Below, piece after piece: positions 53,995-63,128 of a DNA stretch of 64,000 nucleotides. How positions within the stretch are numbered: the stretch's first letter is position 1; each line of letters starts with the position of its first letter. The stretch is from Cryobacterium sp. PH29-G1 (lineage in GTDB: Bacteria > Actinomycetota > Actinomycetes > Actinomycetales > Microbacteriaceae). The position numbers and the translations under genes were made by a program. The stretch spans positions 1-64,000 of the forward strand of contig NZ_JASISY010000001.1 in NCBI RefSeq assembly GCF_030063365.1, written 5' to 3'. Under the pieces are notes generated by a model, which saw only the letters and a list, made by a program, of their open reading frames with translations, had not been told where the DNA came from and ran no database searches.

Positions 53995-55662
53995 GTGACA
54001 GATTCCACGTCCCCCCTTTATCTGGAAGCCGCCAACCCGGCCACACCGCAGGCGCGACTCGCCGAGATCGCCGCCGCACACCACGAGTTGCACCCGGTGA
54101 TCGCCACGAACCCATCGTGCTATCCGGCACTGATTGAGTGGATGCTGCAACTGGGCACCATAGCGCCGGTTACGCCTGCGGTTGTGTCCGCGCCCGAGGT
54201 GCCGGCCGCCAACGCTGTCCCGGCTAGCGATCAGGCTGCCGCGGATCAGACCGCCACCGATCAGGCCGCCATCGATCAGGCTGCGGCGCCCTCCTCGACA
54301 TTCGGTCTGCCGGTCGAGCCAGCGGCATCCGTTCAGCCGAACCCGTTCGGCCAGCCGGCACCGACCGCTGATGCTGCCGCCGGCGTTGCTGCGGCGCCGA
54401 AGAAGGCGCGCAAAAAGGTGCTGATCGGGGGCTCGATCGGCGTCGTCGTGCTACTGGTCGCCGTGGGGAGCGTCTGGGCCTACGGAGCCATTTTCTCAAA
54501 GCTGGGCGGGGCATCCTCGCCAACGGCAGCGGTGGAGAAGATGCTCGAAGGAACCGCTGATATGGACCTGATCAGCCTATACGGTTCGCTGTCGCCCGCC
54601 GAAATCGAATCATTCAAGGCTCCGATCGATCAGCTCGGCACCATCGCCATGGACGACGAGAACGGTGACGCGGTCGACATGCCGGCGCTCATCAATACCG
54701 TCGTGGACAGCCTGAACATCACCCTGACCGGGCTCGAGCTCGAGGCCGAAGAGATTGAAGATAATATTTCGGTCGTCACCATCACCGCGGGTGAAATGAC
54801 GATGAACGGCGATGCCGAAACGATCACCGACGCTTACCTCGAGGTCGTGGAACCACAGTTGCGCCTGCAGCAGGAAGCGTGGGGCTACGACGATCGCGAT
54901 ATTGACTCGATGCTCGCCGACATGCGCGAGTCGTCGATCGACGGCCTGAACGACGCGCTGCCATTCACGCAGACCGCAGAAGACCTCACCGACGCCCTCG
55001 GGCACGATGCCGCCGTGGTCACCGTTCAGGAGGGTGGTTCTTGGTATGTCAGCCCCCTGCTCACGGCCGGCGAGAACGCCCTGCAGAGCGGATCATCTGA
55101 TTCCGCTCGTGGACAGCTGGTTGCCGCCGATGACGTGGCGAAGTTCGACACCGCCGACGCTGCCGCCGAAGGATTCACCGAGGCCATGATCGCGTTCGGT
55201 GAGAATGGTGACTACGGCGACCTCGCCGCTGTTCTGCCGGAATCGGAACGTCGCTTTCTCAGCCTCTACGGCGACGCGCTGATGCCTGCTGATGGCGGCA
55301 ATGACTACGACAACCTCAAGGTCACCGACTTCGCCGTGACGCCGCAGGTCGAGGGCAAAACGGCACGCCTCGATATCGAGCGCATCGTGATCGAGGGCGA
55401 CGGCTACAACTGGCCGTATAACACCGAACTCTCCGGGGTGTGCGTCACCACGGATTCGAACTACTCCTCGTTCGACGGGTGCCTCGACGACGTCTCCTGG
55501 ATGAAGGAGCTCGGCGCTGGCAGCTGGCGGGTTCTGGCCGTGCAGGAGAAGAGCGGATGGTTCGTCAGCCCCATGCGCACCGTGGCCGACGTGACCGGAA
55601 TCGCCGTCGAGAACCTGGTTCGACTCAGCAAGGACGGCGAGCTCGACCGGCTCTACAAGTAA
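53995..55662 (+). CDS. Membrane protein with variant leucine-rich repeat N-terminus
   Basis: A 555-residue protein. Residues about 10-55 (ANPATPQARLAEIAAAHHEL, then HPVIATNPSCYPALIEWM) match the variant leucine-rich repeat segment seen in related actinobacterial proteins. An Ala/Asp/Gln-rich linker with AADQTATDQ repeats follows, then one membrane segment (about 142-165, VLIGGSIGVVVLLVAVGSVW) and an outer domain of about 385 residues. That domain has two similar halves ending in WYVSPLLTAG and WFVSPMRTVAD, so it is probably a duplicated fold. No enzyme motif is visible. GTG 53995 has AGGAG 10 bases upstream. The same repeat segment recurs at the C-terminus of the next protein. Confidence 0.82.
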   Translation: MTDSTSPLYLEAANPATPQARLAEIAAAHHELHPVIATNPSCYPALIEWMLQLGTIAPVTPAVVSAPEVPAANAVPASDQAAADQTATDQAAIDQAAAPSSTFGLPVEPAASVQPNPFGQPAPTADAAAGVAAAPKKARKKVLIGGSIGVVVLLVAVGSVWAYGAIFSKLGGASSPTAAVEKMLEGTADMDLISLYGSLSPAEIESFKAPIDQLGTIAMDDENGDAVDMPALINTVVDSLNITLTGLELEAEEIEDNISVVTITAGEMTMNGDAETITDAYLEVVEPQLRLQQEAWGYDDRDIDSMLADMRESSIDGLNDALPFTQTAEDLTDALGHDAAVVTVQEGGSWYVSPLLTAGENALQSGSSDSARGQLVAADDVAKFDTADAAAEGFTEAMIAFGENGDYGDLAAVLPESERRFLSLYGDALMPADGGNDYDNLKVTDFAVTPQVEGKTARLDIERIVIEGDGYNWPYNTELSGVCVTTDSNYSSFDGCLDDVSWMKELGAGSWRVLAVQEKSGWFVSPMRTVADVTGIAVENLVRLSKDGELDRLYK

Positions 55663-55736
55663 CCCGTGCGGCAGGTATCGGTGCCGCACGTACAAACGCG
55701 GACAGACCAAAGACAGACAAAAGACTGAGGATTCAG

Positions 55737-57590
55737 ATGACCGTCGAACCAACCACCCCCGAGCAGTCGGCCGTTCAGCCGTCGGCTGCGCCTGAGTCGC
55801 CGGCGGTGTCGCCGGCTGTTCCGCCCGCTGTGCCAGCCACCGCGCCGCAATATGCTGCGCCTGCCGCCCCGCCCGCCTACCCGGCATCGCCGGCCAAGCC
55901 CAACCCGTTCGCCGGTATTCCGGCCTCCGACTGGGCCCGTGACGGCGGCGCCCTGCTGTTGCTGCTGATTTCGCTCGCGCTGCCGTGGGTGTTCAGCACC
56001 GATAGCTACAGCAGGAGCGAGGTGATCGGCGCGACCGGCCGCATCGAGGTCGTCCTGATCACGCTGCTGTCGTTGTTCTCGCTCAGCCTCACCTACCTGC
56101 TGCGCGCCGGCGTCTTCGGCGCGAACATCGGGCTGGCCCAGATCTGGTTGATCCGCTTGCTCGTCAACGTTCCCTATGCGCTGCTCGTGCTCGGCTTTAT
56201 GCTGGTCGATGCCTTCTCGACGCACGAGACGTCCGGACTGGGCTATGCGGCTGCCTTCGGCCTGGCCGGCGCCTTCCTGGCCGCCCAGCCGCGCTCCGCA
56301 GAGCTGGTCGGAATCGTGGGCTATCACCCGATCGCCCGCCTCTGGCACCGCATCGTGCTCGGTTACGGCGCGGTCGCCGCCCTCACCGTGCTGGGCGCGG
56401 TCATTCTCGGCGTCGTGGCGTCGACATCCGCTCAGGTCAACCCGGTGGCGCTGCTCGCCGCCGTTCTGGCCGTTCTGGGTGGCGCGGCCGCCGTGTTGCT
56501 GCCGATCTATGGGATTCTGCGTGGCACCGCGATCTGGCTCACGATCGGGCGGACGCTCGGCGGTATCGCCGTCGGCGTCATCACGATCGATGCCTTCACA
56601 GACTTTCGTCTGTCGGTGGCCGGCATTGAATCGCTCAACTACGGCGGCTACCCGCTGATTCTGCTCGCCGGGCTGCTCGGCTTGGCCTGCTCCCCGGCAC
56701 TGCGACTGGCGGTGGTGCCGATCGAACCGATCAGCAAGTGGTTCGGTGTGGCCTCGCTCACGCTCATGCTCATTGTCGGCACGGCCGGGCTGAGCCTGCT
56801 GTTCGTCATCGCGAACCTGATCGGAAGCGGGAATACCTCCGCCACCACCGCACTGAACATCGGCGCTGCGATCGTGTTGTCGATCATTATCGTGATCGCC
56901 GTTATCGCACGCACGACCCTGCGGTCGAACCCGGCCGGCAGCCAGGGGCTCGTGCTCGGGCTCACCGGCGCTATCGCCGTGCTCGGCATCGTCTTCGTCG
57001 TGCTGCGCGGGCAGACCCTCGCCGACGACAACCTCGGCGACTACTATTCCTGGATCTTCGACGGCACGACGGGCTCCTTTGCGCTGATCGTCTTCAGCAC
57101 CGCGGCGGCGTTGAGCCTCGCCCTGGCGTTTGGACTGCCCGCTGCGGTGTTCTACGCGTTAACCGTGCCGACAGCGGTTCGGGGCTATTACACCCAGTAC
57201 GGCCCGGTTCGAGCCCCGGCCCCGGTGTCCTATGCCGGTGTCGCAGCAGCGCCTGCGGCAGCGACTGCGGCAGCGACTGCGGCAGCGACTGCGGCAGCGC
57301 CTGCGGCAGTGCCGCCAGTGCCTCCGGCCCCGCCGGCGCCTGCCGCTCCGGCAACGCCTCCGGCACCCCCGGCACCTGTCGACGTCCCACTCGCAGCGCC
57401 GAGCGCCGCCAGCCTGGCAGCCAGTGATCCGGCCACCTCGGCCGCCGCGTTGTACGACCTGGCGCAGCATAACCCCGAGGTCTGGCCCGAGCTCGCGGGC
57501 AACCCGAGCACGTATCCCGACCTGCTCACCTGGCTGGCGCAGTCGTCCGACCCGCTCGTGCAGCACGTGCTGCGCTCCCGCGGCCTATAG
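55737..57590 (+). CDS. Polytopic membrane protein with C-terminal variant leucine-rich repeat
   Basis: A 617-residue protein. A Pro/Ala-rich cytosolic N-terminus (about 60 residues) is followed by some twelve membrane segments (about 65-475), then a loop with Ala/Pro/Thr repeats (nucleotides about 57245-57375). The C-terminal segment is LYDLAQHNPEVWPELAGNPS, then TYPDLLTWL, the same variant leucine-rich repeat type as the N-terminus of the preceding gene. GAGG lies 6 bases before ATG 55737. No transport signature is recognised. It ends the kinase-linked run, 185 bp before pilB. Confidence 0.82.
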   Translation: MTVEPTTPEQSAVQPSAAPESPAVSPAVPPAVPATAPQYAAPAAPPAYPASPAKPNPFAGIPASDWARDGGALLLLLISLALPWVFSTDSYSRSEVIGATGRIEVVLITLLSLFSLSLTYLLRAGVFGANIGLAQIWLIRLLVNVPYALLVLGFMLVDAFSTHETSGLGYAAAFGLAGAFLAAQPRSAELVGIVGYHPIARLWHRIVLGYGAVAALTVLGAVILGVVASTSAQVNPVALLAAVLAVLGGAAAVLLPIYGILRGTAIWLTIGRTLGGIAVGVITIDAFTDFRLSVAGIESLNYGGYPLILLAGLLGLACSPALRLAVVPIEPISKWFGVASLTLMLIVGTAGLSLLFVIANLIGSGNTSATTALNIGAAIVLSIIIVIAVIARTTLRSNPAGSQGLVLGLTGAIAVLGIVFVVLRGQTLADDNLGDYYSWIFDGTTGSFALIVFSTAAALSLALAFGLPAAVFYALTVPTAVRGYYTQYGPVRAPAPVSYAGVAAAPAAATAAATAAATAAAPAAVPPVPPAPPAPAAPATPPAPPAPVDVPLAAPSAASLAASDPATSAAALYDLAQHNPEVWPELAGNPSTYPDLLTWLAQSSDPLVQHVLRSRGL

Positions 57591-57635
57591 AGAGCGAGTA
57601 ATCGTCACGCGTTTGCAACACTTCGCGCGTGCTCG

Positions 57636-57650
57636 CCCCGTAAAGTGGGG
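57636..57650. promoter_or_regulatory. CCCC-N7-GGGG inverted repeat upstream of pilB
   Basis: CCCCGTAAAGTGGGG ends 126 bp before the pilB start, the same length and nearly the same distance as the dyad before the kinase gene (38488-38502). A second G/C motif, GGGGTTTTACCCAT, follows at 57659-57672 and resembles GGGGATTACCCAT at 62062-62074. Confidence 0.45.
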
Positions 57651-57775
57651 ACTATGCCGGGGTTTTACCCATTCATTACTGTTGGGGATAGCTTCACGCC
57701 ACTTCTGGGACAGTTCGTCGCGCGCGGCCGTCTCGCTCCGACATCCACGTACTACTCCAGGGGAGCCGCGCAACG

Positions 57776-59497
57776 ATGACCAGCCTGACCGAAATTCTGA
57801 TCGTGCACGGATTGCTCCCGATCGAAGAGCTCGACACCGTGCGATCGAGCGATCGTGCCGACGAAGCAGCGGTGCGCACGATGGTGGAGGCCGGCACCAT
57901 TTCCGAGCTGCAATTCGCCAAGGCGCGAGCCGAGCAGAAGAACCTGCCTTTTGTGGAACTGCTGGACTATCCCGTGGACCGGCTCGCCGTTGCCAAAGTG
58001 CCGGCCGCCGTCTGTCGTCGGGCCAGTGTGCTGCCGATTGCGTTTGAAGACGGTCGCCTCGTCGTAGCCATGGTCAACCCCGGCGACGTGTTCGCCGTTG
58101 ACGACGTGCGCGAGGCGGCTCACATGCGGGTTACCACCGTTGTGGTCGAGCCCTCCGATCTGCAGGCGGCCATTGCCCGCTACCACCGCGCCGACAACGA
58201 ACTGATCGACCTCAGTACCACGCTCACGGCCGACAGCGAAGAGGCCGAAGATACCGCGGCACAAACCGAAACGGATGACGCGGCGCCAATCGTGCGGTTC
58301 GTCAACCTGTTGGTCAGCCAGGCGATCCAGGACAAGGCCTCCGATATTCACATCGAACCGGGTGAACACGACGTGCGGGTGCGGTATCGCATTGACGGCG
58401 TGCTGCACGAGATGCAGCGGGCACCGTCAACCATCGCCAGTGGTGTCATTTCGCGCATCAAGATCATGAGCGACCTCGACATTGCCGAGCGTCGTAAACC
58501 GCAGGACGGCCGCATGTCGGTGCACCACAACGGTCGCACCGTCGACCTGCGCGTCGCCGTTCTGCCCACGGTCTGGGGTGAGAAAGTCGTGCTGCGAATT
58601 CTCGACAACGCGACCTCGTCGATGAAGATGAGTGGACTCAACCTGCTCACCGACAACTTCAACGAGTTCGAAATGGCGTACACCAAGCCGTACGGCATGA
58701 TCCTCGTCACCGGACCCACCGGTTCGGGCAAGTCGACCACGCTGTACACGACTTTGCATGCCATTTCCCGCCCGGAGATCAACGTGATCACGGTCGAGGA
58801 CCCGGTGGAGTACCGCATGGAGGGGGTCAACCAGGTGCAGGTGAACCGCAAAGCGGGCCTCACCTTTGCCGTCGCGCTGCGCTCCATTCTGCGAGCCGAC
58901 CCCGACGTCGTTCTGCTGGGTGAGATTCGAGACCAGGAGACCGCGAAAATCGCCATTGAGGCGTCGCTCACCGGCCACCTCGTGCTGTCAACACTGCACA
59001 CCAACGACGCTCCGAGCGCCATGACCCGACTCATCGAAATGGGGATCGAACCGTTTCTGGTGGGCTCGGCGCTGGACTGTGTCGTGGCGCAGCGGCTGGC
59101 CCGGCGGCTCTGCGACCGCTGCAAGGCCCCCGACGACCGCACCGACCTGGCGCACCTGGGATTCGTCGTCAAGCCCACGGTGGGCTACGTCGCCAACCGC
59201 GACACGGTGATCCCCGACCTGGGTCCGGCCGTCGACCCGACCACGACGGGAACGATCATCTACAAACCGGTTGGCTGCTCCAGCTGTTCCAAAACCGGGT
59301 ATCGCGGGCGCCTGGGCATCCACGAGGTCATGACGGTATCGGAAGAGATCGAACGCCTCACCGTGGCCCGCGCGTCAAGCGCTCAGATCGGTGCTGCCGC
59401 CCGCAAACAGGGCATGGTCACGATGCGCGAAGATGGTTGGGCCAAGGTGGCTCTCGGTCTGACCTCGATCGACGAGGTGCTGCGTGTTGTCTCCTAG
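57776..59497 (+). CDS. pilB: Type IV pilus assembly ATPase PilB (GspE family)
   Basis: A 573-residue extension ATPase. The N-terminal MshEN-like domain spans about 1-150, and the ATPase core begins at about 165 (ASDIHIEPGEHDVRVRYRIDG). Walker A is GPTGSGKST at about 313-321, the Asp box is VITVEDPVEYR, Walker B is VVLLGEIRDQETA and the His box is STLHTNDAPSAMTRL. The zinc motif is CDRCKAPDD paired with CSSCSKTGYRGR. It drives pilus polymerisation with PilC. It is the first gene of the pilBTCA run; GGGGAG lies about 12 bases before the ATG, rather far. Confidence 0.96.
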   Translation: MTSLTEILIVHGLLPIEELDTVRSSDRADEAAVRTMVEAGTISELQFAKARAEQKNLPFVELLDYPVDRLAVAKVPAAVCRRASVLPIAFEDGRLVVAMVNPGDVFAVDDVREAAHMRVTTVVVEPSDLQAAIARYHRADNELIDLSTTLTADSEEAEDTAAQTETDDAAPIVRFVNLLVSQAIQDKASDIHIEPGEHDVRVRYRIDGVLHEMQRAPSTIASGVISRIKIMSDLDIAERRKPQDGRMSVHHNGRTVDLRVAVLPTVWGEKVVLRILDNATSSMKMSGLNLLTDNFNEFEMAYTKPYGMILVTGPTGSGKSTTLYTTLHAISRPEINVITVEDPVEYRMEGVNQVQVNRKAGLTFAVALRSILRADPDVVLLGEIRDQETAKIAIEASLTGHLVLSTLHTNDAPSAMTRLIEMGIEPFLVGSALDCVVAQRLARRLCDRCKAPDDRTDLAHLGFVVKPTVGYVANRDTVIPDLGPAVDPTTTGTIIYKPVGCSSCSKTGYRGRLGIHEVMTVSEEIERLTVARASSAQIGAAARKQGMVTMREDGWAKVALGLTSIDEVLRVVS

Positions 59498-59548
59498 CCG
59501 CGGCGTTCACGACGCGGTGGCGCAACGCCGCGGGGCGAGGCCCCCGCA

Positions 59549-60823
59549 ATGAGCGCGTTGAACATTGACCGAGCTCTCGTTGTACACGACGACGACGACG
59601 ACGCCGACGAGGCTCCGCCGACGGCCGTTGACCTGCGCGCCCGTCGACGGCTGCGTTCCGGGGACCAGATCGAGCTCAGAGAACCCGATCGCGACCTGCT
59701 CATTGCCTTACAGCTCGTGCTCACTGAGGGGGCTTCCGACCTGCACGTCTCCGGCGGTGCACCGCCCAGTATTCGGGTCGACGGTGCCCTGCGCCCTATT
59801 GCCGGATGGGACCGCTGGTCGCCGGAGAAAGTCGCCGACGCCCTCGGCAGTATTTTGTCGCCGTTGCAACGGCAGGAGTTCGATCTGGAACTCGAGCTCG
59901 ACTTTGCCTACACGGTTCACGACACACGGTTTCGGGTCAACTTCTATCAACAACGCAATACCGTCGGTGGCGCCTTTCGCCTGATTCCAAATGAGATCAG
60001 GTCGCTGGCCGAGCTGGGTATTCCGGCATCCGTGTCACGGTTCGCCCACCTACCCCGGGGGCTCGTGCTCGTTACCGGGCCGACCGGGTCGGGTAAGTCG
60101 ACGACCCTCGCCGCCCTCATCGACGTGATCAATCGCACCCGGGCCGACCACATCGTCACGGTCGAAGACCCGATCGAGTTCATTCACGAGGCCAAGAAAT
60201 CCATGATCAGCCAGCGCGAGGTGGGGCAGGATACGCACAGTTTCGCATCCGCTCTCAAGCACGTGTTGCGGCAGGACCCTGACGTGATTCTGATCGGTGA
60301 GCTGCGCGACCTCGAAACCATCTCGGTCGCACTCACCGCCGCCGAAACCGGTCACCTCGTTTTCTCGACCCTGCACACGCAAGACACGGCGCAGACCATC
60401 GACCGCATCATCGACGTTTTTCCACCCCACCAGCAGGCCCAGGTGCGGGCGCAACTCGCCGCCACCCTGCGCGGGGTGGTGTGTCAGACCCTGGTGCGCA
60501 AGATCGGCGGCGGTCGGGTGGTAGCCACCGAGATTCTCGTGACGACGGCAGCCATCGCCAACCTCGTGCGGGAAGGCAAGTCCCACCAGATCGCGTCCGC
60601 CCTGCAATCGGGGCGCACGCTCGGCATGCACACGATGGACCAGCACCTGGCCGAACTCGTCGACTCCGGGCAGATCACCCGCCAGGCGGCGGAAGAACAG
60701 GCCATGGACGTCGACGTGCTCAAGCAGCTCGTGCACCGGATAGATCCGACGGATGCTCCGGTCGGCGACCTGAGCCACGGCGAAATTGACTTCAATGATT
60801 CGTATTCGCCGGGGAGGCGCTAA
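59549..60823 (+). CDS. pilT: Type IV pilus retraction ATPase PilT, paralogue 2
   Basis: A 424-residue PilT. Residues 1-48 are acidic and variable (DDDDDADEAPPT), then the core: SDLHVSGGAPPSIRVDGAL, FRVNFYQQRNTVGGAFRLIP, Walker A GPTGSGKST at about 177-185, the Asp box VEDPIEFIH, Walker B GELRDLETI and the His box STLHTQDTAQTIDRIIDVFP. It is closely related to the pilT at 37029. It sits inside the pilus operon between pilB and pilC, the TAA immediately preceding the ATG of pilC. Two PilT proteins could give different retraction forces. Confidence 0.95.
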   Translation: MSALNIDRALVVHDDDDDADEAPPTAVDLRARRRLRSGDQIELREPDRDLLIALQLVLTEGASDLHVSGGAPPSIRVDGALRPIAGWDRWSPEKVADALGSILSPLQRQEFDLELELDFAYTVHDTRFRVNFYQQRNTVGGAFRLIPNEIRSLAELGIPASVSRFAHLPRGLVLVTGPTGSGKSTTLAALIDVINRTRADHIVTVEDPIEFIHEAKKSMISQREVGQDTHSFASALKHVLRQDPDVILIGELRDLETISVALTAAETGHLVFSTLHTQDTAQTIDRIIDVFPPHQQAQVRAQLAATLRGVVCQTLVRKIGGGRVVATEILVTTAAIANLVREGKSHQIASALQSGRTLGMHTMDQHLAELVDSGQITRQAAEEQAMDVDVLKQLVHRIDPTDAPVGDLSHGEIDFNDSYSPGRR

Positions 60824-62053
60824 ATGTCCACCGAAATGTCCTTTGCCTACACCAGCCGTGACGCCCGTGACCGGGTGGTCAAGGGTCGCATGGAAGCCGG
60901 GTCGGAGCGGGCCGCGCTCACGCAGCTGCGCACGATGGGGCTCTCACCGATCACGATCGCCCCGGCCCGCAAGCTCAAGGGCCTCAACATGGAAATCAGT
61001 ATTCCCGGTTTTCAGAAACATGTCGGCCTCACCGATCTGGCCGTGATGAGCCGCCAGATGGCCACCATGACCGCGGCCGGGCTGTCGCTGCTGCGTACGC
61101 TCAACATCCTCTCAGAACAGACCGAAAACAAGCAGCTCGCCCAGGTGCTCGCCATAATTCGCAGCGATATCGAGACCGGGGTTTCGCTCTCCGAGGCCTT
61201 TGACAAGCACGACGTGATGTTTCCGCCGATCATGATCAACCTCGTGCGTGCGGGCGAGACCGGTGGTTTTCTCGAAGACGCCCTCAACTCGGTGGCCGAC
61301 AACTTTGAATCCGAGATGAAGCTGCGCGACACCATCAAGAGTGCGCTCGCCTACCCGGTGATCGTGCTGATCATGGCGCTGCTCGCCGTCGTGGGCATGC
61401 TCATCTTCATCGTGCCCGTGTTCGAGAAGATGTTCAAGGGGCTCGGCGGCGAACTGCCCGCAGCCACCCAGGTGCTCGTTGTGCTCTCGAACGGCATGGT
61501 CTGGGTGGCGCCGGTCGTGATCATCGCCGCCATCGTGTTCTCGATCTGGTGGCGCAAGAACAAGCACACCCTCGCCGTGCGCCGGGTGGTCGACCCCTTC
61601 AAACTGCGGCTGCCGGTGTTCGGCCAGTTGCTCACCAAGCTCGCGATCGCGCGGTTCAGCCGCAACTTCGCCACCATGATCGGCGCTGGTGTGCCCATTT
61701 TGCACTCGCTCAAGATTGTGGGCGAGACCTCGGGCAACTACGTGATCGAGTCGGCTCTGGCCAAGGTGCAGGAATCGGTGAGTCAGGGCCGCTCTATCTC
61801 GGCCCCCCTCGCCCTTGAGCCGGTGTTTCCGGCCATGGTCACGCAGATGATCGCGGTGGGAGAGGATGCCGGCGCGCTCGAGCAGATGCTCACCAAAATC
61901 GCGGACTTCTACGACCAGGAAGTGCAGTCGACCACAGAACAGCTCACGGCCCTGATCGAGCCCCTCATGATCGCCATCATCGGCGTGGTCATCGGTGGCA
62001 TGGTCGTGGCGCTCTACCTGCCCATGTTCAGCGTGTTCGACTACGTCAAATAG
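60824..62053 (+). CDS. pilC: Type IV pilus inner-membrane platform protein PilC
   Basis: A 409-residue GspF/PilC protein with the usual two homologous halves, each with a cytosolic helical domain (VMSRQMATMTAAGLSLLRTL and IARFSRNFATMIGAGVPILHSL) and membrane segments: about 170-195, 220-240 and 380-402. The N-terminal FAYTSRDARDRVVKGRMEA is typical. It carries the pilin platform for PilB and PilT. It starts directly after the pilT stop codon with no gap. Confidence 0.96.
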   Translation: MSTEMSFAYTSRDARDRVVKGRMEAGSERAALTQLRTMGLSPITIAPARKLKGLNMEISIPGFQKHVGLTDLAVMSRQMATMTAAGLSLLRTLNILSEQTENKQLAQVLAIIRSDIETGVSLSEAFDKHDVMFPPIMINLVRAGETGGFLEDALNSVADNFESEMKLRDTIKSALAYPVIVLIMALLAVVGMLIFIVPVFEKMFKGLGGELPAATQVLVVLSNGMVWVAPVVIIAAIVFSIWWRKNKHTLAVRRVVDPFKLRLPVFGQLLTKLAIARFSRNFATMIGAGVPILHSLKIVGETSGNYVIESALAKVQESVSQGRSISAPLALEPVFPAMVTQMIAVGEDAGALEQMLTKIADFYDQEVQSTTEQLTALIEPLMIAIIGVVIGGMVVALYLPMFSVFDYVK

Positions 62054-62085
62054 TCCTGCGTGGGGATTACCCATACGGGACGTAA

Positions 62086-62098
62086 CCCCTTATGGGGG
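62086..62098. promoter_or_regulatory. CCCC/GGGG dyad upstream of pilA
   Basis: CCCCTTATGGGGG (CCCC-N5-GGGG) ends 108 bp before the pilA start. It belongs with the two dyads before the kinase gene and pilB, with a spacer shorter by 2 bp. GGGGATTACCC just upstream adds a second G/C-rich dyad-like sequence. Confidence 0.4.
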
Positions 62099-62205
62099 TA
62101 GTCGGCCCCCCGAAAAAACAGGCGTCGATTGTGGGCCCCGACCTAGGCTGAAAGTGAGCAACCGCACCGCTTTGCTCCCTGCACTTTCACGCAAAGGACA
62201 CAGAC

Positions 62206-62613
62206 ATGAACCGTTTCTTCACAACCGCCCTGGTCAACAAGCGCAAGGCCCTCGGCGAGAAGGAGAAGGGCTTCACGCTCATCGAGCTCCTTGTTGTCGT
62301 ACTCATTCTCGGCGTACTCGCCGCGATCGCCATCCCGATCTACCTCGGCCAGCAGGACTCCGCCAAGGACAGTGCCGTGGCTGCCTCGATCACCAACGCG
62401 AAGACCGCCGTCGTCGCCGAGCTAGTCAAGGGAACGAAGACTACTACGACCCTCGCGCTTACTGACACCGCGTTCACCCCTAGCGCTGACATCACCGTTT
62501 CCTATGCAGGGAACGGTTCAACTGGATTCACTATTACTGGAGTCTGGGTGGGATCGGCCGACCACACGTACACGATCACCGAAAAGGGCGCCGCCGTTAA
62601 GTCAACACCGTAG
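62206..62613 (+). CDS. pilA: Major type IV pilin PilA
   Basis: A 135-residue prepilin. The leader peptide ends at G22 (GEKEKG), cleaved before F23, with Glu at mature position 5 (FTLIE), a hydrophobic helix LLVVVLILGVLAAIAIPIYL and a short pilin head of about 85 residues rich in Thr and Ala. No cysteine pair is present. The gene is preceded by AAAGGA 8 bases before the ATG and by the dyad at 62086, so it likely has its own promoter for high expression. The prepilin peptidase that should process it is not in the window. Confidence 0.96.
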   Translation: MNRFFTTALVNKRKALGEKEKGFTLIELLVVVLILGVLAAIAIPIYLGQQDSAKDSAVAASITNAKTAVVAELVKGTKTTTTLALTDTAFTPSADITVSYAGNGSTGFTITGVWVGSADHTYTITEKGAAVKSTP

Positions 62614-62706
62614 CGACCAACTTTTGATCTGGGTCGGCGGGATGCCCAGTAGCGTCCCGCCGAGCCGTCCGTTTCCATTCGCACCACGCATCGGAAAGGC
62701 GCGATC

Positions 62707-63120
62707 GTGAGATCTCACTCTGGCACCGCGTCGCGATCCTCCCGAGAGGCCGGCTTTGGCATGATCGAGATTGTCGTCTCCATGCTGCTGCTCTCCCTGC
62801 TGGCCATCGCCTTTCTGCCGATGCTCGTCACCTCGCTGCGCGTGTCGGTCTCCAATACCTCCCTGACTTCCGCCACCCAGCTCGTTGCCTCCGAGATGGA
62901 GAATATTCGGTCTCTCGGTACGACCTGCAGCGACCTGGCGTTGTACGCCAGCGTGCCTCCGGCGGTCTTCGATCCCGATGGCCGAGCCCTGCAGGCTCAC
63001 CTCCACGTCACCTGCTCGGGAACGTATCCCGACATTGCCCCCGTGCGCGTCTACGTCACCGAGATCTCGACCGGTACGACACTTGCCGAAGCCACCACGA
63101 GCGTTTTCGTGAACGGCTAG
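62707..63120 (+). CDS. Minor prepilin, PilV-like
   Basis: A 137-residue prepilin-like protein with leader cleavage after G16 (SREAG, then FGMIE) and Glu at mature position 5, followed by the hydrophobic helix IVVSMLLLSLLAIAFLPML. The head is about 90 residues with two Cys (TTCSDL and VTCSG) that may form a disulfide. GTG 62707 has GGAAAGG about 6 bases upstream. It begins a minor-pilin series of three genes. The type (PilV/GspI-like) is judged from order and length. Confidence 0.9.
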   Translation: MRSHSGTASRSSREAGFGMIEIVVSMLLLSLLAIAFLPMLVTSLRVSVSNTSLTSATQLVASEMENIRSLGTTCSDLALYASVPPAVFDPDGRALQAHLHVTCSGTYPDIAPVRVYVTEISTGTTLAEATTSVFVNG

Positions 63121-63128
63121 GTCTCGAC

